NCBI GenBank assembly: GCA_907165135.1
Contig: OU015566.1
Span: 12,136,157-12,200,156 of the forward strand
DNA length: 64,000 nucleotides
Direction: 5' to 3'
Source of the DNA: Oikopleura dioica
Lineage: Eukaryota; Chordata; Appendicularia; Copelata; Oikopleuridae
The position numbers were made by a program, and so were the translations under genes. This document shows, in pieces, positions 22,503 to 33,802 of this stretch; positions within the stretch are counted from its first letter, which is position 1; every line of letters begins with the position of its first letter. The notes below the pieces were generated by a model that did not search any database, had not been told where the DNA came from, and worked only from the letters and a program-made list of their open reading frames with translations.

Positions 22503-23744
22503 TCAGCGTAGCAGTTTGAGTTCGTAAAGGTTTTCGTAGCCCATTCGACACCAGCACTTTTGATCGCCCCAGTCGACGTAGACGTGCTTTTTGCAACCGC
22601 CGCAGCCGATGCCAGCTGATTTTGGGCCACAGAAATCGCTGACTTGACCGATTCCTGCGTGACGAGAATGGAAATACTTTTCAGGAGTGTTATCTTCTTG
22701 AATAACTAGAATTGGACTTCTAGCTGTGAACCAGTATTCTAGCTACCTTTATCGCCAATTTTGATCAACTGAGCTGCCTCTTCGCGAAAGTAAATGACAG
22801 AAGGAAACTCTCGTTGAGCATTTTTCACAGCAATGAGCATCATTTCTTGAACTGAATGGATACGCCCGAAGATTTGAAAACGGAGCATCTGGCGAATTCC
22901 ATCTCGAGGAATCATTTCAACTTTGATGTCGTCCAAACCAGTGTTGATCGGACACAGAGCAGGAAAGAAGCTCAACAGAAGTTGCAATGGTTCGCCCTCA
23001 GCTGAAATCGGTCCTTTTGGCCATTGCGTTTCCTTGAGTTTAGTTATATTTCTATTTTGAACAAGATTCTTACCATGATAGTGTCTATCGATTCCGAAAT
23101 ATTTATCTTGTCAGGAAAATTGGAGCACGAAGCAGCTGTCTTAATTTTCTCGCAGCAAAACTCGAAAAGGGGCCCGACAAGCGGGTCATACGGAGCTCGA
23201 GTTTCAACGTCCATATCTTGCAGCAATAAACAGAGCTTGTAAGATAGAGCGAGATTCTCCTCATCTTGCACAGGCGTCTTATTTGCTGATAGATCACTTT
23301 TAAGCATACAGGTGAGTTTTTCGCAAAGCCACTCGATCTAATTGCCAGATCTATTTAGGATTATTCTTGTAGTTGATTTGGTACCTGGTAATAAGTCGCA
23401 CATAATAAGAGCTCTACGATCGAGTTGGGACTGTCGAGCTGACAGGGCATTCCGTACATGTAGGAAAGAAGGGACTTGACGACCTGCGAGTGCCAGCGAC
23501 ACTTGACCTTCGACTCTTTCTTTACTGTACGGCGAAAGATCGGGCTTTGGCAGGAAAGAATCATCCCGTGGCTGAGAAACATGGAGTAAGCAAACTTTTT
23601 CTTTATCTACCTATAAATAGTCTCCCCGTCGACCGCCAAAATAGTAACATCACATCCATTCTGATCAAAGTCCGAAGTAAACTGCTGGTTTATAAATTCA
23701 TTCCGCAGCTCCTGCGAAATTCCGTGGGTGCTAGGGTCGCACAT
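22503..23744 (-). CDS. BTB/POZ-domain protein with C-terminal cysteine cluster
   Basis: Exons 23744-23611, 23571-23385, 23337-23074, 23032-22747, 22654-22503. The first two exons make a BTB domain (DVTILAVDGETIYSHGMILSC, SPIFRRTV, VKSLLSYMYG, ELLLCATYYQVP). A helical BACK-like stretch follows (IEWLCEKL...; SYKLCLLLQDMD). The middle exons are acidic and helical. The last exon is compact and Cys-rich: CGPKSAGIGCGGCKKHVY, then KCWCRMGYENLYELKLLR, which looks like a small zinc-binding module. BTB proteins of this kind often act as cullin-3 adaptors or dimeric scaffolds. I could not place it in a named BTB family. Confidence 0.75.
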
Positions 23745-24103
23745 CTTCAATTATCTGAATTTCTCAATTTTCATTCAAGTTATTTCCAGTTTGATGTGTT
23801 TCCTTGTTTTGAAAGGAGGAAAACAGAAATGTAATGTTTTTTTAAATTATTTTTTTATGAAATAGAATACATGAATTGCTTTGTTTCTGTTAAATAGATG
23901 AAATATGAAAGACGCTAGAGAGTGTAATGAGAATTTCTTTAATGAACTATATTCGGGTACAGAGAAAGGTTTAGTAAATTCTTAAGAAATGGTGCTTGCT
24001 TTGTCTTTGAGAGCTGTAGTGGTAAAGATCAGTTGTTGTAGAAGAGAGTGAATTCTGGATTCGGTTGATTTTGTTCCTGATTTGGCAAATTTATGCTTCG
24101 ATT

Positions 24104-24901
24104 CTAAGGATTAGGGTCGTCCTCGTCTTCATTTTTGCCGGAGGAGACTGATACTGCAATGATGATAATGACCACAGCGGCAACAATGCCCAGAATGATC
24201 CACATCTTTATATTTCGCCACCAGTACCTAGAGTTTTTTTTTTATAAAAGGGCTTGTCAAAAGTTCTTACTTTCTCTTGAGCTTGGCTGCCTGCGATTCG
24301 AACTGACTGGCTCCTTGCTGAAGAGCATCGGCGCGATCATCCAGCTGACTCAATTTCTGATCTCTTTCAAGCACGCGTTCCACATTTCCGCGCATGATTC
24401 CGACGACTTCTTGGACCTAAAATCAATGTTTCGAACTTTCGATCGTGAGATTAGATTGCCTGAGCATGGTATTTAATATAAGAGTTGTCTCTTGATGAGG
24501 TTTCTCCTACTGAGTTTGGTTTGAAAAGTGATATTTGGAAGTTTTCAAAATCAAAAAATTTTAAACCAAATTTCAAGGTCAACGTCACTGCTGCGGCATG
24601 AGGGGGTCATTATTCCCGGGCGAGTAATAAACGATTCATACATAATAAAAATAAAGTATTTCAATTGATCTAGAGAAAATTTTTCAAAAAAAGCTGGTAA
24701 TTGTTGTTTTACGATGCGCTGGTATATCGACGTTCGGGGATCATTTTACTGAAAAGTTACTCATCCGATGTACGCGTAATTGAGGAGAATTGAATGAACC
24801 CTCAAATGGATCTTCGCTCAATAATAAATTACCTGATTTTGGGTCTGTTGTAAAACATTGTTATCGCCCGTTCCGTAGGTAGGAGACCCTGCGCCACTCA
24901 T
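24104..24901 (-). CDS. VAMP: VAMP/synaptobrevin R-SNARE
   Basis: Exons 24901-24833, 24416-24271, 24227-24104. The 113-residue protein has a short variable N-terminus ([12 protein letters not shown]), a complete R-SNARE heptad region with the zero-layer arginine ([22 protein letters not shown]), the juxtamembrane [14 protein letters not shown] motif, and one C-terminal transmembrane helix ([16 protein letters not shown]), followed by a short acidic tail. It drives vesicle fusion with syntaxin and SNAP25-type partners. Closest by layout to VAMP1-3. The first intron (416 nt) is long for this locus; I saw nothing in it. Confidence 0.93.
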
Positions 24902-25053
24902 TCTAATCAATTTGAAAAATACAAATTTGCTTTGAATCAATTTTTTTATAAAAGTAAAAGAATCTTGCTTGTCAAAAAATAAAAAGAAAGAGGTGATAGT
25001 ACGAACTAGAGGCAGTAAAAAAATAAGTGGATACACTTCAAAGTTCATTGCGA

Positions 25054-25754
25054 TTAGCTGTCTTTGCCAAAGTCGTAGCCAAATTTGGAAAGTCCCGACG
25101 CAGTAACATCAAACTGAATTGTCACATATCCGACGGACTGTACTCGTGTCATCTCTCGTCCGTTTGGACGCGCAATTATTTTTGGATCGGTGAAATTGAC
25201 CGCGTTTCCGGTGAACCAGTGGCTAAATAAATAAAAGAGCATAACCTTTGGGAGACAACAAAGAGAACGAACCTAAGAGCCTGCATTTTAGAGCTAGCCT
25301 GAGGAAGATAGATAGCGGTGCGGATTTTCCTGGAGCCTGGAATGGGTGGAACGAGTGCCCAGCTACATTCATGGATTATTTGATTTTTGAAAGAAGTAAG
25401 CAAACCAGAAACCGCGTGGTTGATCTTGGTTAAAATTATCTTGGCCAATAAGTTCGATGACAATTCTCGGCCAGCCGGAAGGATTCGTAGATTTGAAGGT
25501 GCAATCCATGGGAAGATTGAAAACGAATTCCTCGTTTCCACTTGTGCATCTCTAAACAGTCCCTTTATACAGCCTCTTCCGGTCCTTTTTACCTGAGAAA
25601 AACCCTCTTCCAAACCAGCAGCAACAACCCAGTCAGACCCCATTTCATAGGAATACTTGCACATCAAGTCCATTCCTCTCAACATGGGCAGTTCAGCATG
25701 CGAAATGTGACCCCGAACTGAGATGGAAAATGAGCTCCCTGCTATTTTAGACAT
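25054..25754 (-). CDS. B9D1: B9 domain-containing protein 1
   Basis: Exons 25754-25593, 25551-25406, 25362-25273, 25222-25054. The C2-like B9 domain is recognised by YEMGSDWVVAAGLEEGFSQ, LPMDCTFKSTNPSGWPRIVIE, RGFCWALVPPIPGSRK (family RGYG.VH.P..PG), WFTGNAVNFTDPKIIA and GREMTRVQSVGYV. The product (189 residues) is near the family's usual length. B9D1 belongs to the MKS/B9 complex of the ciliary transition zone. The gene ends 152 nt before VAMP and starts 156 nt after the cilium-motility gene CCDC40, all on one strand. Confidence 0.92.
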
Positions 25755-25910
25755 GAAGTGACTCTGAAACCAAGCAATATGAAAAGGCGAATCGATTTTA
25801 TAAAAATATATATTCTTAGGGCTTAGTATAAAAATATAACTCAGAAACAGGCTGTAACAGTAGATCGTAGAAAAAATAATCAGAGGCACAGAAATAGCGA
25901 GACGATTTCC

Positions 25911-28900
25911 TTAAAGTTTTGGCTGGAGTCCGAGAAGTTGATCTGCGCGCTCGATTTCAGGGGTACTACCGATCTTTCCTCGGAATTGATCGACGACGCT
26001 GCCAAGGTGCTCGAATTTCTCCTCGACTTTGGCAACTTCGTGCGGCAAGTTTTCAGGGTCCTGTAAATTTTTCGTTGTGATAGTTGAAAAAATGAGGGAG
26101 CTTACCTTGCAAGCAGGCTTGTACTTTTTCTCCAAGAATTTTTGGTATTCCTTGGTCTTATTTTGTTTGATAACCAGCTCAATAAGGTTCTGAAAATGCA
26201 AAATAAGAAGCTGCATTACCCAAATTTAAAAAATTTCAAGACATTTTACTTACGACATGTTTATCTTCTTCCATTCTCGTGATCATTTCATCAATTTCCT
26301 TTGCTTTGGATTCCCACTGAGACGATTTGATCTGCATATCTTCGAGGTCATTCGAAAGTCCATCCGATTGCGCCCGAAGAGCAGTGATCTTGGTCTCAGT
26401 CTGCTTTACCGTCGTGCCCATATTTTTGACCGTTCGTTTGAGCTCCATGATCTTTTTCTGAAGACTTCCACGTGTCGGCGTTTTGGACTCGCGCGTACCC
26501 GGCACTGGTGGTCGAGGCTGAATCGTATCGCGGCGGGTGACGGCGTGCTCCATTTCGCGCATGAGACGCTCTTGTTCTTTCATGAGTTCTTTGTACTTGA
26601 GCTCCATACGGTGGATTTCGGACTTCATCTTTGCGATCTCGCCAGCGCAAACATCGGAGTTGACAGCGGCAATCGTTTCCCTGAAAATTATTATGAAAGG
26701 GTCTGCATTTTTGCCGTATAATAAATTTTTTTATTAGACAAGAGAAAATACGAACTTCGAATTCGCCCTATTTTTGAGCAATAAATCCAGTACAAAATCT
26801 CTAGACCCATCTCAGAAAAGAAAAAAAAGTATAAAATAAAAAGGTATAAAATGCTTTTACAGATTCAGTTACTTTTTCTATACGTCAACCTAGATTCATG
26901 ATCCCTATTTATTAAAATAAACTACTTACTTTGCGAGTTGAATTTTTCTTTCCCACAAAAGCACAAGCTTCTCAGTTTCAATCAATTCCTCCTCGAGACG
27001 TTTATTATTCACAGTGAGCTCTTCGAGTCTTCGCTGCTGATTGAGCAGGTCCATTTCCTTGTCCTTGAGTTCTTGGATAAACTCGAGCTCGTGAAGTTTG
27101 TTGTCCTGCTCCAGTTGAACGGCTTTTTGCTCCTTCATGTGGGAGAAGGTGCTCGCTTTATCCATGCGGATTCGCAATTTTTCTATATTTCTCTCGACTT
27201 CCCTGAATTCAAGATTTAATTTCTGATCAATCAAAAATATGACTTACTTGTATTCTCGTTTATCTGCTTCGATTTCGGATTCAATTCTGATTTTCTTCTG
27301 CTGCAAGATTGTGACTTTTTTGGTAAGTGCTTTGACATCTCTATTTTTCTGATCTTTTTCTTGGTTGATTCTGACCAATTCATGCTGCTGCTTGAGCCAG
27401 GCCACCTCCGCTTCAGCGATATCGGTGGACAACTGCTCCAGCGATTTTCCCAAACTTGCGACTTCCATTTCCAAGGGTGCAAGTTCTTCGCCGCCGGCGT
27501 TTTCGACGAGATGATGAAGCTTTTTCGACATTTGATCGATGATAGTCTGCTTGCGTTCGACTTGAGCGCGCATTCTAGTGATGCCATTTTCACTGTCTGT
27601 TGTCTGCTTATCGAGCTCTTCGATTCGATCATTGAGTACTTTGAGCTTTTCGTTTGACTCCCAGATCTTCGCGCGTGTTTCGGTGATCTTCTGGTCATCC
27701 AAAGCAGCTAAAGAAATAAATTAAAGCTTGACAAAATTGGGTCAAATTTACCTTTATTAGTCTGTTTGTTAATCTCCATTTCAACCTCTCGCATTCTGAA
27801 TGACACTTGCCCAGTAACCTTGTCAGAGAATTCCTTCGATTTCTCTTGCGTCATCTTATCCATAAGCTCCTTGTTGAGTACTGCTTGAAGTTTAATGATT
27901 TTGTCTGCTTCTTTTTCAAGGACACTACGGAATGCCTCGAGTTTTGACTCCATCTGATAGTATTCCGCGTTAGTCCGAGCAAGAGCAGCATCATTTTCAG
28001 TCAGGATTCGAGAGTAAGCAGCCTGCTTTTGCTGCCACTCCACTCGCTCTTGCTTAGTGGACTCGATATCTTTTTTGGTACTGGTGATCGCAGTTTCTAT
28101 TCGGTTCAGCAAGAGCGTGTGCTTTTCATTGAGATCCTCTTCATCTTGAATGCTCTTTTTGTACCCGTCGATCTCCGTCTCAAGCTTCTTGATCTCATGC
28201 TCGCTGTTCATTCGGATCTTTGTCACAGCGGCGAGGGCTTCGTCTCGTCTGCGCATGCCAAGGAGACACGAGTTCCATTGCTGGTAGAGCTGCTTGTGCT
28301 CGAATTCAATTGATTCGATTTCAGTACGCGCGTCAAGGAGCTGCTCTTTGGTCGCCTTTGTTTCTGACTCTTGAGCTTTTCGCTGGACATTGTACATGTC
28401 GATTTCTTGTCGAATCATGTCCAGCTGTTCTTCAAGGCGATGGACAAGCATATCTTGTCGCTGTTTCTCTAGCTCGGCCTAGAAGAGTAAAAGTAAAATA
28501 TCAATTTTTGGAAAGGAGAATTACCTTGGTAAGCTCAGTGTCTGCCTTTTCAGCAGCACCGCGCATCGTCTGAATATCTTTTCGCACATCTTCCTTGGCA
28601 TTTTGCATGGCAAAGAGCTTCCCACTTGCCATCTCATTCTCCGTCTGGAGCTCTTGATTTCTCTTGATTCCAGATCGGAGAAGATCGCTCTTCGTCTTGA
28701 AGGTCTTTTTGGTCGCAGCCAGACTTTGTTCAACTTGTCGGCGCTTTTGAGCTTCTTCGGCGAGCTTGTCATGTTCTTCTTCGACAATTGCTTGCTGACG
28801 ACCCAGTTCTTGTTGGAGTTCGTATAAATTCACTCCGAGCTCTTCTCTCTGCTCTTGATAGCGCTTATTAGCTGCTGTGAGCTCGCGATCCCGAAGCTCC

Positions 28901-29381
28901 CACTCATCTAAATGCAATTATGAATGTGCTTATCAAATAAAAAAATTTACCGATTTGTTTCTGAGTTTGTTCCCGAAACGCTTCCTGGAAGCGTCTCATC
29001 AAGGGATGATCGGGGTCGAGGACGGTGACTTCGACGTCTTCCGCTTCCATTCCCGCGTCACCCCCGGTAGGCTGGTCATTGGGGTAGACTGTTGTGTCAG
29101 TTTCCCGTTCGCCAGTTACCCGGGTCGACGTTTCTGTCACTGTCGTCTCTGTCTCTTGCGAGTACATTTCGACAGGGTCCATCGGACGGGCCGAAACAAA
29201 CTAAAAAACGCTGCATTGAAGCAATTTAAATCAAGCTTACCGGAAGGGGAGAGGGGTTCGGTCTGTCAGGTTCTTGCGGGGACATAGAATCGAGCCTCAT
29301 CTCCCTGAGAGCGGCGGCGGTGACATTTCCAACGAGGTTGTCTACTCTGCCGGGTTCGTTGTTCTCCGATGGACTGCTCAT
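25911..29381 (-). CDS. CCDC40: CCDC40, axonemal 96-nm ruler protein
   Basis: Minus-strand exons (high to low): 29381-29241, a second exon ending 28951 (start uncertain), 28907-28525, 28478-27752, 27707-27248, 27202-26930, 26680-26254, 26189-26106, 26060-25911. Similarity to CCDC40 starts at VLDPDHPLMRRFQEAFREQ and continues through ELGVNLYELQQEL, QQWNSCLLGMRRRDEA, GYKKSIQDEEDLNEKH, LAPLEMEVASLGK, LVLLWERKIQLAK and KSEIHRMELKYKEL. The rest is near-continuous coiled coil. With CCDC39 it sets the 96-nm repeat and anchors inner dynein arms in motile cilia. The join of exons 1 and 2 is doubtful: the in-frame splice needs a 30-nt intron, and an ATG at 29182 is an alternative start. Confidence 0.93.
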
Positions 29382-29545
29382 TTTCGACTGATTCAAAATT
29401 CTGCTGTTGTTTGAATAAAAAACAGGCTCCTTTCGTGTTCTAGAAGCATCAGAATATTAATCACGTGATTATTTTCCGTAATTGAAGAAAAACGGCAGTG
29501 CATAAATTTGTGAAAGTGAGCTAAAATGAGTGAACTATTAGATTT

Positions 29546-30558
29546 TTAAAGAAGGACTCCGTGAGTGGATTCCTCTGGACACACAGTTTCTTCAAAGGGT
29601 TCTTCGTTTTCGTCACCGTCGCCTTCGCCATCGAGGAGAACTTCGGAATTGACAACAAAGTTGAGGAAAACGTCAGTTGTAGAAAGTTCGTTTGTGGATA
29701 CTGTGACCATGTGTTTGACGTGAAGCAGTCCATTTTTGTCAATTCGAAAAGCCACGCGAGTAGATGCTCTAAATTAAGATAAATAAAGTTTTATAGAGAA
29801 TAGCGCTTTACTTTGAAGGAGTCAACACAGCCTTCATAAAGTCGGTCCGATATCTTCGCGCTACATAATATTTGCATTGAAAATCCATCTCTTCGTTCAA
29901 AAGTTCTTCCGCAAAATCAATCCTTACTTTTCCAACAAGGCCCTTGGAGATGAATGAGAAGTGAGGAGCATCAGGGCTCATGACAATCTTGGTCGACGCG
30001 CCGATGACATCCCAGTTCTCAATAGCTTCGCGGAGGCTCCTCGCATTAAGGACAAATCGTGGGATTTCTTTATCGTTGTCGAATTCGAAGGATAGTTGTG
30101 CATCGACGTCAAAAACTGTTGAGGATAATTAGACAGGGAATAGGTTTACTTTTACCTTGAATATGAACATCAACAGTCATGCCATCCTCGATCAATTTCA
30201 CCAGCAACGGCTCATTTTCCTCAACTTGTGAGATCTCAACAGCAGCCAGTTGCACTAACGACAAGGCGGATGTCAAGTCCGATCCTTGGACGCAAAATTT
30301 CACCACCCGTTCGGGCAAGGTTAGCTCCTCGAAGAGAGCTCTTTTCATATCAGTTGTGCTTTCAATGCACGCTTCGAACTCAGAGACGATGGAAATGCCG
30401 GACTCATTGATGACAAATGAAACCATGCACGAAGGATTGATCATTAGCCCCTTGAGAAGTTGGAGCAGGATATTTGCTTTGGACAACCGACAGAAAAATA
30501 GACAGTTTCCCGCGCGCTGCTCCTCGGGAAAGTCGTCCGGATACGCTTCATTTTCCAT
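29546..30558 (-). CDS. RAD1: RAD1 checkpoint clamp subunit (9-1-1 complex)
   Basis: Exons 30558-30156, 30115-29812, 29768-29546. The ~310-residue product follows Rad1: SKANILLQLLKGL, a PCNA-like first domain, FEFDNDKEIPRFVLNARSLREAI..WDVIGASTKIVMSPDAPHFSF, then the late segment STRVAFRIDKNGLLHVKHM and an acidic tail with CPEEST. With HUS1 and RAD9 it forms the ring loaded at damaged DNA to activate ATR. The start lies directly after TTCATAG-A, and the neuroguidin gene ends 71 nt upstream, with an AATAAA between them: an operon-like spacing. Confidence 0.9.
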
Positions 30559-30606
30559 TCTATGAACAGAGAAAATAACTAGAGTTTTTTTCCTGGTTGT
30601 TTTTTT

Positions 30607-30612
30607 TTTATT
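30607..30612 (-). terminator. AATAAA between neuroguidin and RAD1
   Basis: The minus-strand AATAAA lies 18 nt after the neuroguidin stop and ~50 nt before the RAD1 ATG. This is the arrangement expected for coupled 3'-end formation and trans-splicing in an operon. Confidence 0.5.
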
Positions 30613-30629
30613 TTCAAACAAGACAGAAA

Positions 30630-31700
30630 TTAACGCTTCTTGCGTTTTCCACCAGCCATCTTCTTTTTCTTCGGCTTAGGCTCTCCTTTCCCTCCTGTGA
30701 GTCCAGAATAGTCGCCGAAATGAGTCAATGTATCCAGTTCACTCCTTTTCATCGCATCTCTCTCTTTGTGTCTTTAAAAGATATGATGATTGATCCATTA
30801 ATAAGAATTTCTTAGTTTCTTACTTTAAGTTTAATTACCTATCTCGTTTCTCAACGCGCGTTCGAGTCATGTATGCTTCTTCGAAAATCTTCTTTTCTTT
30901 TTCCTCTCTCAAAAGTCTGAAAGTTTCATACAGAATCGGAAATTTGAAAACAAAATGTTACCTAGCGGACATTTTTCCGGACTGATGCAATTCTCCAGTA
31001 TTAATCTCTTCCGGCTCGTCTGTATCCTTCATCAATTCATCCGCGATCGCACCGCGAATCGCCTTTTTCTTTCTGCGCTCTTCAGCTTTATCTGTTCCAG
31101 GTTCATCATAAAATGCTTGTCGATTTTTAGGAATAACGTATTTTCCGGTCGACTTTTTAGTCGTCTGTTCCTCGTCTTCCATTTCCTCGTCATCAGATCC
31201 TGAATCAAGAAAATAAAGCAAATACGTCGAATTTGCCTCACCAAAATCAATATCGTCAATATCAGCCGGTTTTTGATTGAGGGGATCATCCTTAGCCATC
31301 TTTCCCGAAGCCATTTTGGTGAGCTTCTCAGTTTTGTAGCTGATTTTGTCTTCCAAAGGTTTTATCCTCTCCATGACAACTCGCTCTTCTATCAGTCTAT
31401 CTACCAGTGGAGAGCCGGAAATCGATACGCCAGACAATTGGCATCCAACAACATTCAGCAAGTCTGTTAGATACATGCTCATACAAGAGTTCTAGTCGTT
31501 TGTTAAAAAAAGAAAGTGTTTCAAAGACAAACCTTGAGTCCGAAAAGATCAAGCCCATCCTTATGATTTGATAGCTCATTGTCAATCGAGCTGTCTACTT
31601 TCTTGACCACTTCAGATATTTGATCCAACTCATGGTCGATATCATTCAGTAAAGCGCCGTATTTAGGCAAGTCTTCTTCAAATACCGAATTCACTGTCAT
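30630..31700 (-). CDS. NGDN: Neuroguidin (Sas10/Utp3 family)
   Basis: Exons 31700-31533, 31491-31242, 31199-30962, 30916-30839, 30771-30630. The N-terminal Sas10/Utp3 helical region (YLTDLLNVVGCQLSG, EERVVMERIKPLEDKISYKTEKL) is followed by an acidic stretch (GSDDEEMEDEE), GKYVIPKNRQAFYDEP, basic segments, and the C-terminal LDTLTHFGDYSGLTGGKGE, which matches the conserved HFSDISALTGG element. It ends in a Lys/Arg-rich tail. The family acts in small-subunit processome rRNA maturation and binds eIF4E/CPEB in vertebrates. HHAT ends 71 nt upstream with an AATAAA in the gap. Confidence 0.92.
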
Positions 31701-31771
31701 TCTTATAGGTCAATACAATCACATACAGTTCATGATTCGAACGAGTTTATTGTTCATCAGGGAAAAGTAAA

Positions 31772-33409
31772 CTAATTTGGTTCAATTTGGATATTTTTCG
31801 ACCAAATTGTTGAGATTGAAATAACACCAGAGTAGAGAACAAAATGGAGATAAAAAGTATATTGAGCGTTTTCAAAGTATATTCTGTTGATGATCTGGAA
31901 TGCAGCATCGGATTGGAACAAATAAATCAGGTTTGAGAGGATAAGCCAGCCAAATAAAACGGATTGAAGTAAGATATTGAATCTACCAGTTATTGATGAG
32001 GGGAGGCTAAAAATTTTTATTATAAGGGCACGTAAAACATCTGCTAAACCTTTGAACAAAACGAGTTTGATACGCTCTGTAAATCAAGAATTCAAGCATA
32101 ACACCAGCACAATTAGCTGTGGCCCAGTCTCTGCATGTTTCTGTAGCTCCATGCCAATAATAGACAGTGAAAAAGCTTGCCACAGTCCCAACGATTACCC
32201 TCCATGTTGCCCGCGAAGTACAAATAGGCAAGTAAATGCAATGCTTCAAGAATAAATGAAGGCCTTTGTCGAATTCTCTCCACATATCACGGAAAGTACA
32301 TCGGGTTGATACTTGATGCGGACCGCCTGGTGTTCGGATTCCGCAGAGGTGAGACCAAAAAGACCCAATTCCATACATGACCATGTATTTCAAACAGAAA
32401 TGCTGGACCGCGTACATTGCGACTCCAGTAACTCCGACAAGTGAAATGTCTAATTAAATTAATCAGAAATTTATAAGACATAAACGAAATACCTTTACGA
32501 GATCGTGGATCATAAGCGAACGAAGAAAAGGGAATCACATGGAGGTAAAACTCAATAAATACGAATAAGATTCCAAGGCCAATAAATTGTTTGAAAAGAT
32601 CAACAAAACTCGTCGTAAACACACGATTATCTCGGTCTTTTCGATAAAAAGAATAAATGAACCAAGGACCACAGAAAACGGGAAGGAAGAAATTGTACTC
32701 TAGGGCGTCAAAGAGGCTATCAGGATTGTCTTCTTGAGCCGCGATAAATAGCGACATGGAGATAAGACGGAAAACTTGAGTTGAGATCGAAAAGACAAGA
32801 AAGTAGGTCCATCGTTTAGGCAGTTCTGGATCGAGAAATTGAGTGAAAACCCACTCGTAGTCGTTGATGAGCGTGACAAAAAGAAAAGCAGCAACATATA
32901 TGATGAATCTCTCTCGAAGTCGACCAAGAGCGTAGAAAACGACCGTCAAGGAGGAAATAATCAGCATTCCTTGCCAAGTAAGAAGCCATGTCAGGATGCC
33001 AACAGAAAGAATGAATAGAATCCCTCGTTGGATTATTTTTCGAAAGTGTAAAAGACGGAATAGTTGATAAAAAGAAGTATAGACAAAGGGAACAACGAGG
33101 AATAACAAAGGCCCAGCCTTGATGAACTGCTCCCACTCGCCGTCACGCCGATCTCGCTGGTGAAAACGCTGGATTTTCTCGACGCCAAAGACATTGAAAA
33201 GTTTGGTAAGCCATCCTGGTTTCAAGTGGCCGAGGCCAGTAAGGCGCTTTTTGTACGATTGAACTTCAATGCCTACGAATCACTAATAAGCACATTTTAA
33301 GTTCCTTTTAATTACCAGTAACAATCAGCAGATACGTAAAATTCAACCACCAAACAACATGTGCGAAGAGAACTTCAGTTTTTTTCAATCTCGGCAATTT
33401 AAAAACCAT
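31772..33409 (-). CDS. HHAT: Hedgehog acyltransferase-like MBOAT protein
   Basis: Exons 33409-33316, 33272-32493, 32449-32050, 32006-31772. A multi-pass protein (~500 residues) starting MVFKLPRLKKTEVLF. MBOAT landmarks are RDMWREFDKGLHLFLKHCIYLPI and the catalytic histidine in TVYYWHGATE. An invariant-type region before the C-terminal helices (LQSVLFGWLILSNLIYLF) matches HHAT's LASCSTSMLILSNLVFL. HHAT palmitoylates the N-terminal cysteine of Hedgehog in the ER/Golgi. The related HHATL lacks the catalytic histidine, which is present here, so an active enzyme is likely. Confidence 0.88.
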
Positions 33410-33802
33410 TTTCGAGCTTTTACTACGGCTCAATTATCTTATGCTTCATCGACGTTGAGAACAAAGGCGACCTTTCATATTCGTTTCCCAACGCCCAGGG
33501 CCAATATAAACGGTGCTGAATTACGTACTTCAGCATATTTGCTTTTTGCAAGAAAATACAGAAGAATAAAGTTCAAGGCTTGTGGCTTTATTTGGAATGT
33601 GACAGAGTGTAGGGCAGCTCAGATAAGATTTGATTTAGCATGGGGTGAATGGGGGTGATCGAGATGAGCTTTGTGATGAGAGAAAAATAGTGGAATGTGA
33701 ATCGTGTTTGGATTTTAAATGAGCGGGAAATTATGTACAGCTCTGAAAGTGATGCAAATGTGAATAATAGTATTTTCTATGTACAGTCTAGCTAAAAATG
33801 GC
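33410..33802. other. Intergenic between HHAT and anillin
   Basis: About 390 nt with no recognisable gene; contains the anillin 3' flank and HHAT 5' flank. Confidence 0.35.

Noticed and set aside
28501-28917. Separate coiled-coil genes at several places in 25.9-29.4 kb
   Set aside because: Phases and order of similarity show they are exons of one CCDC40 gene.
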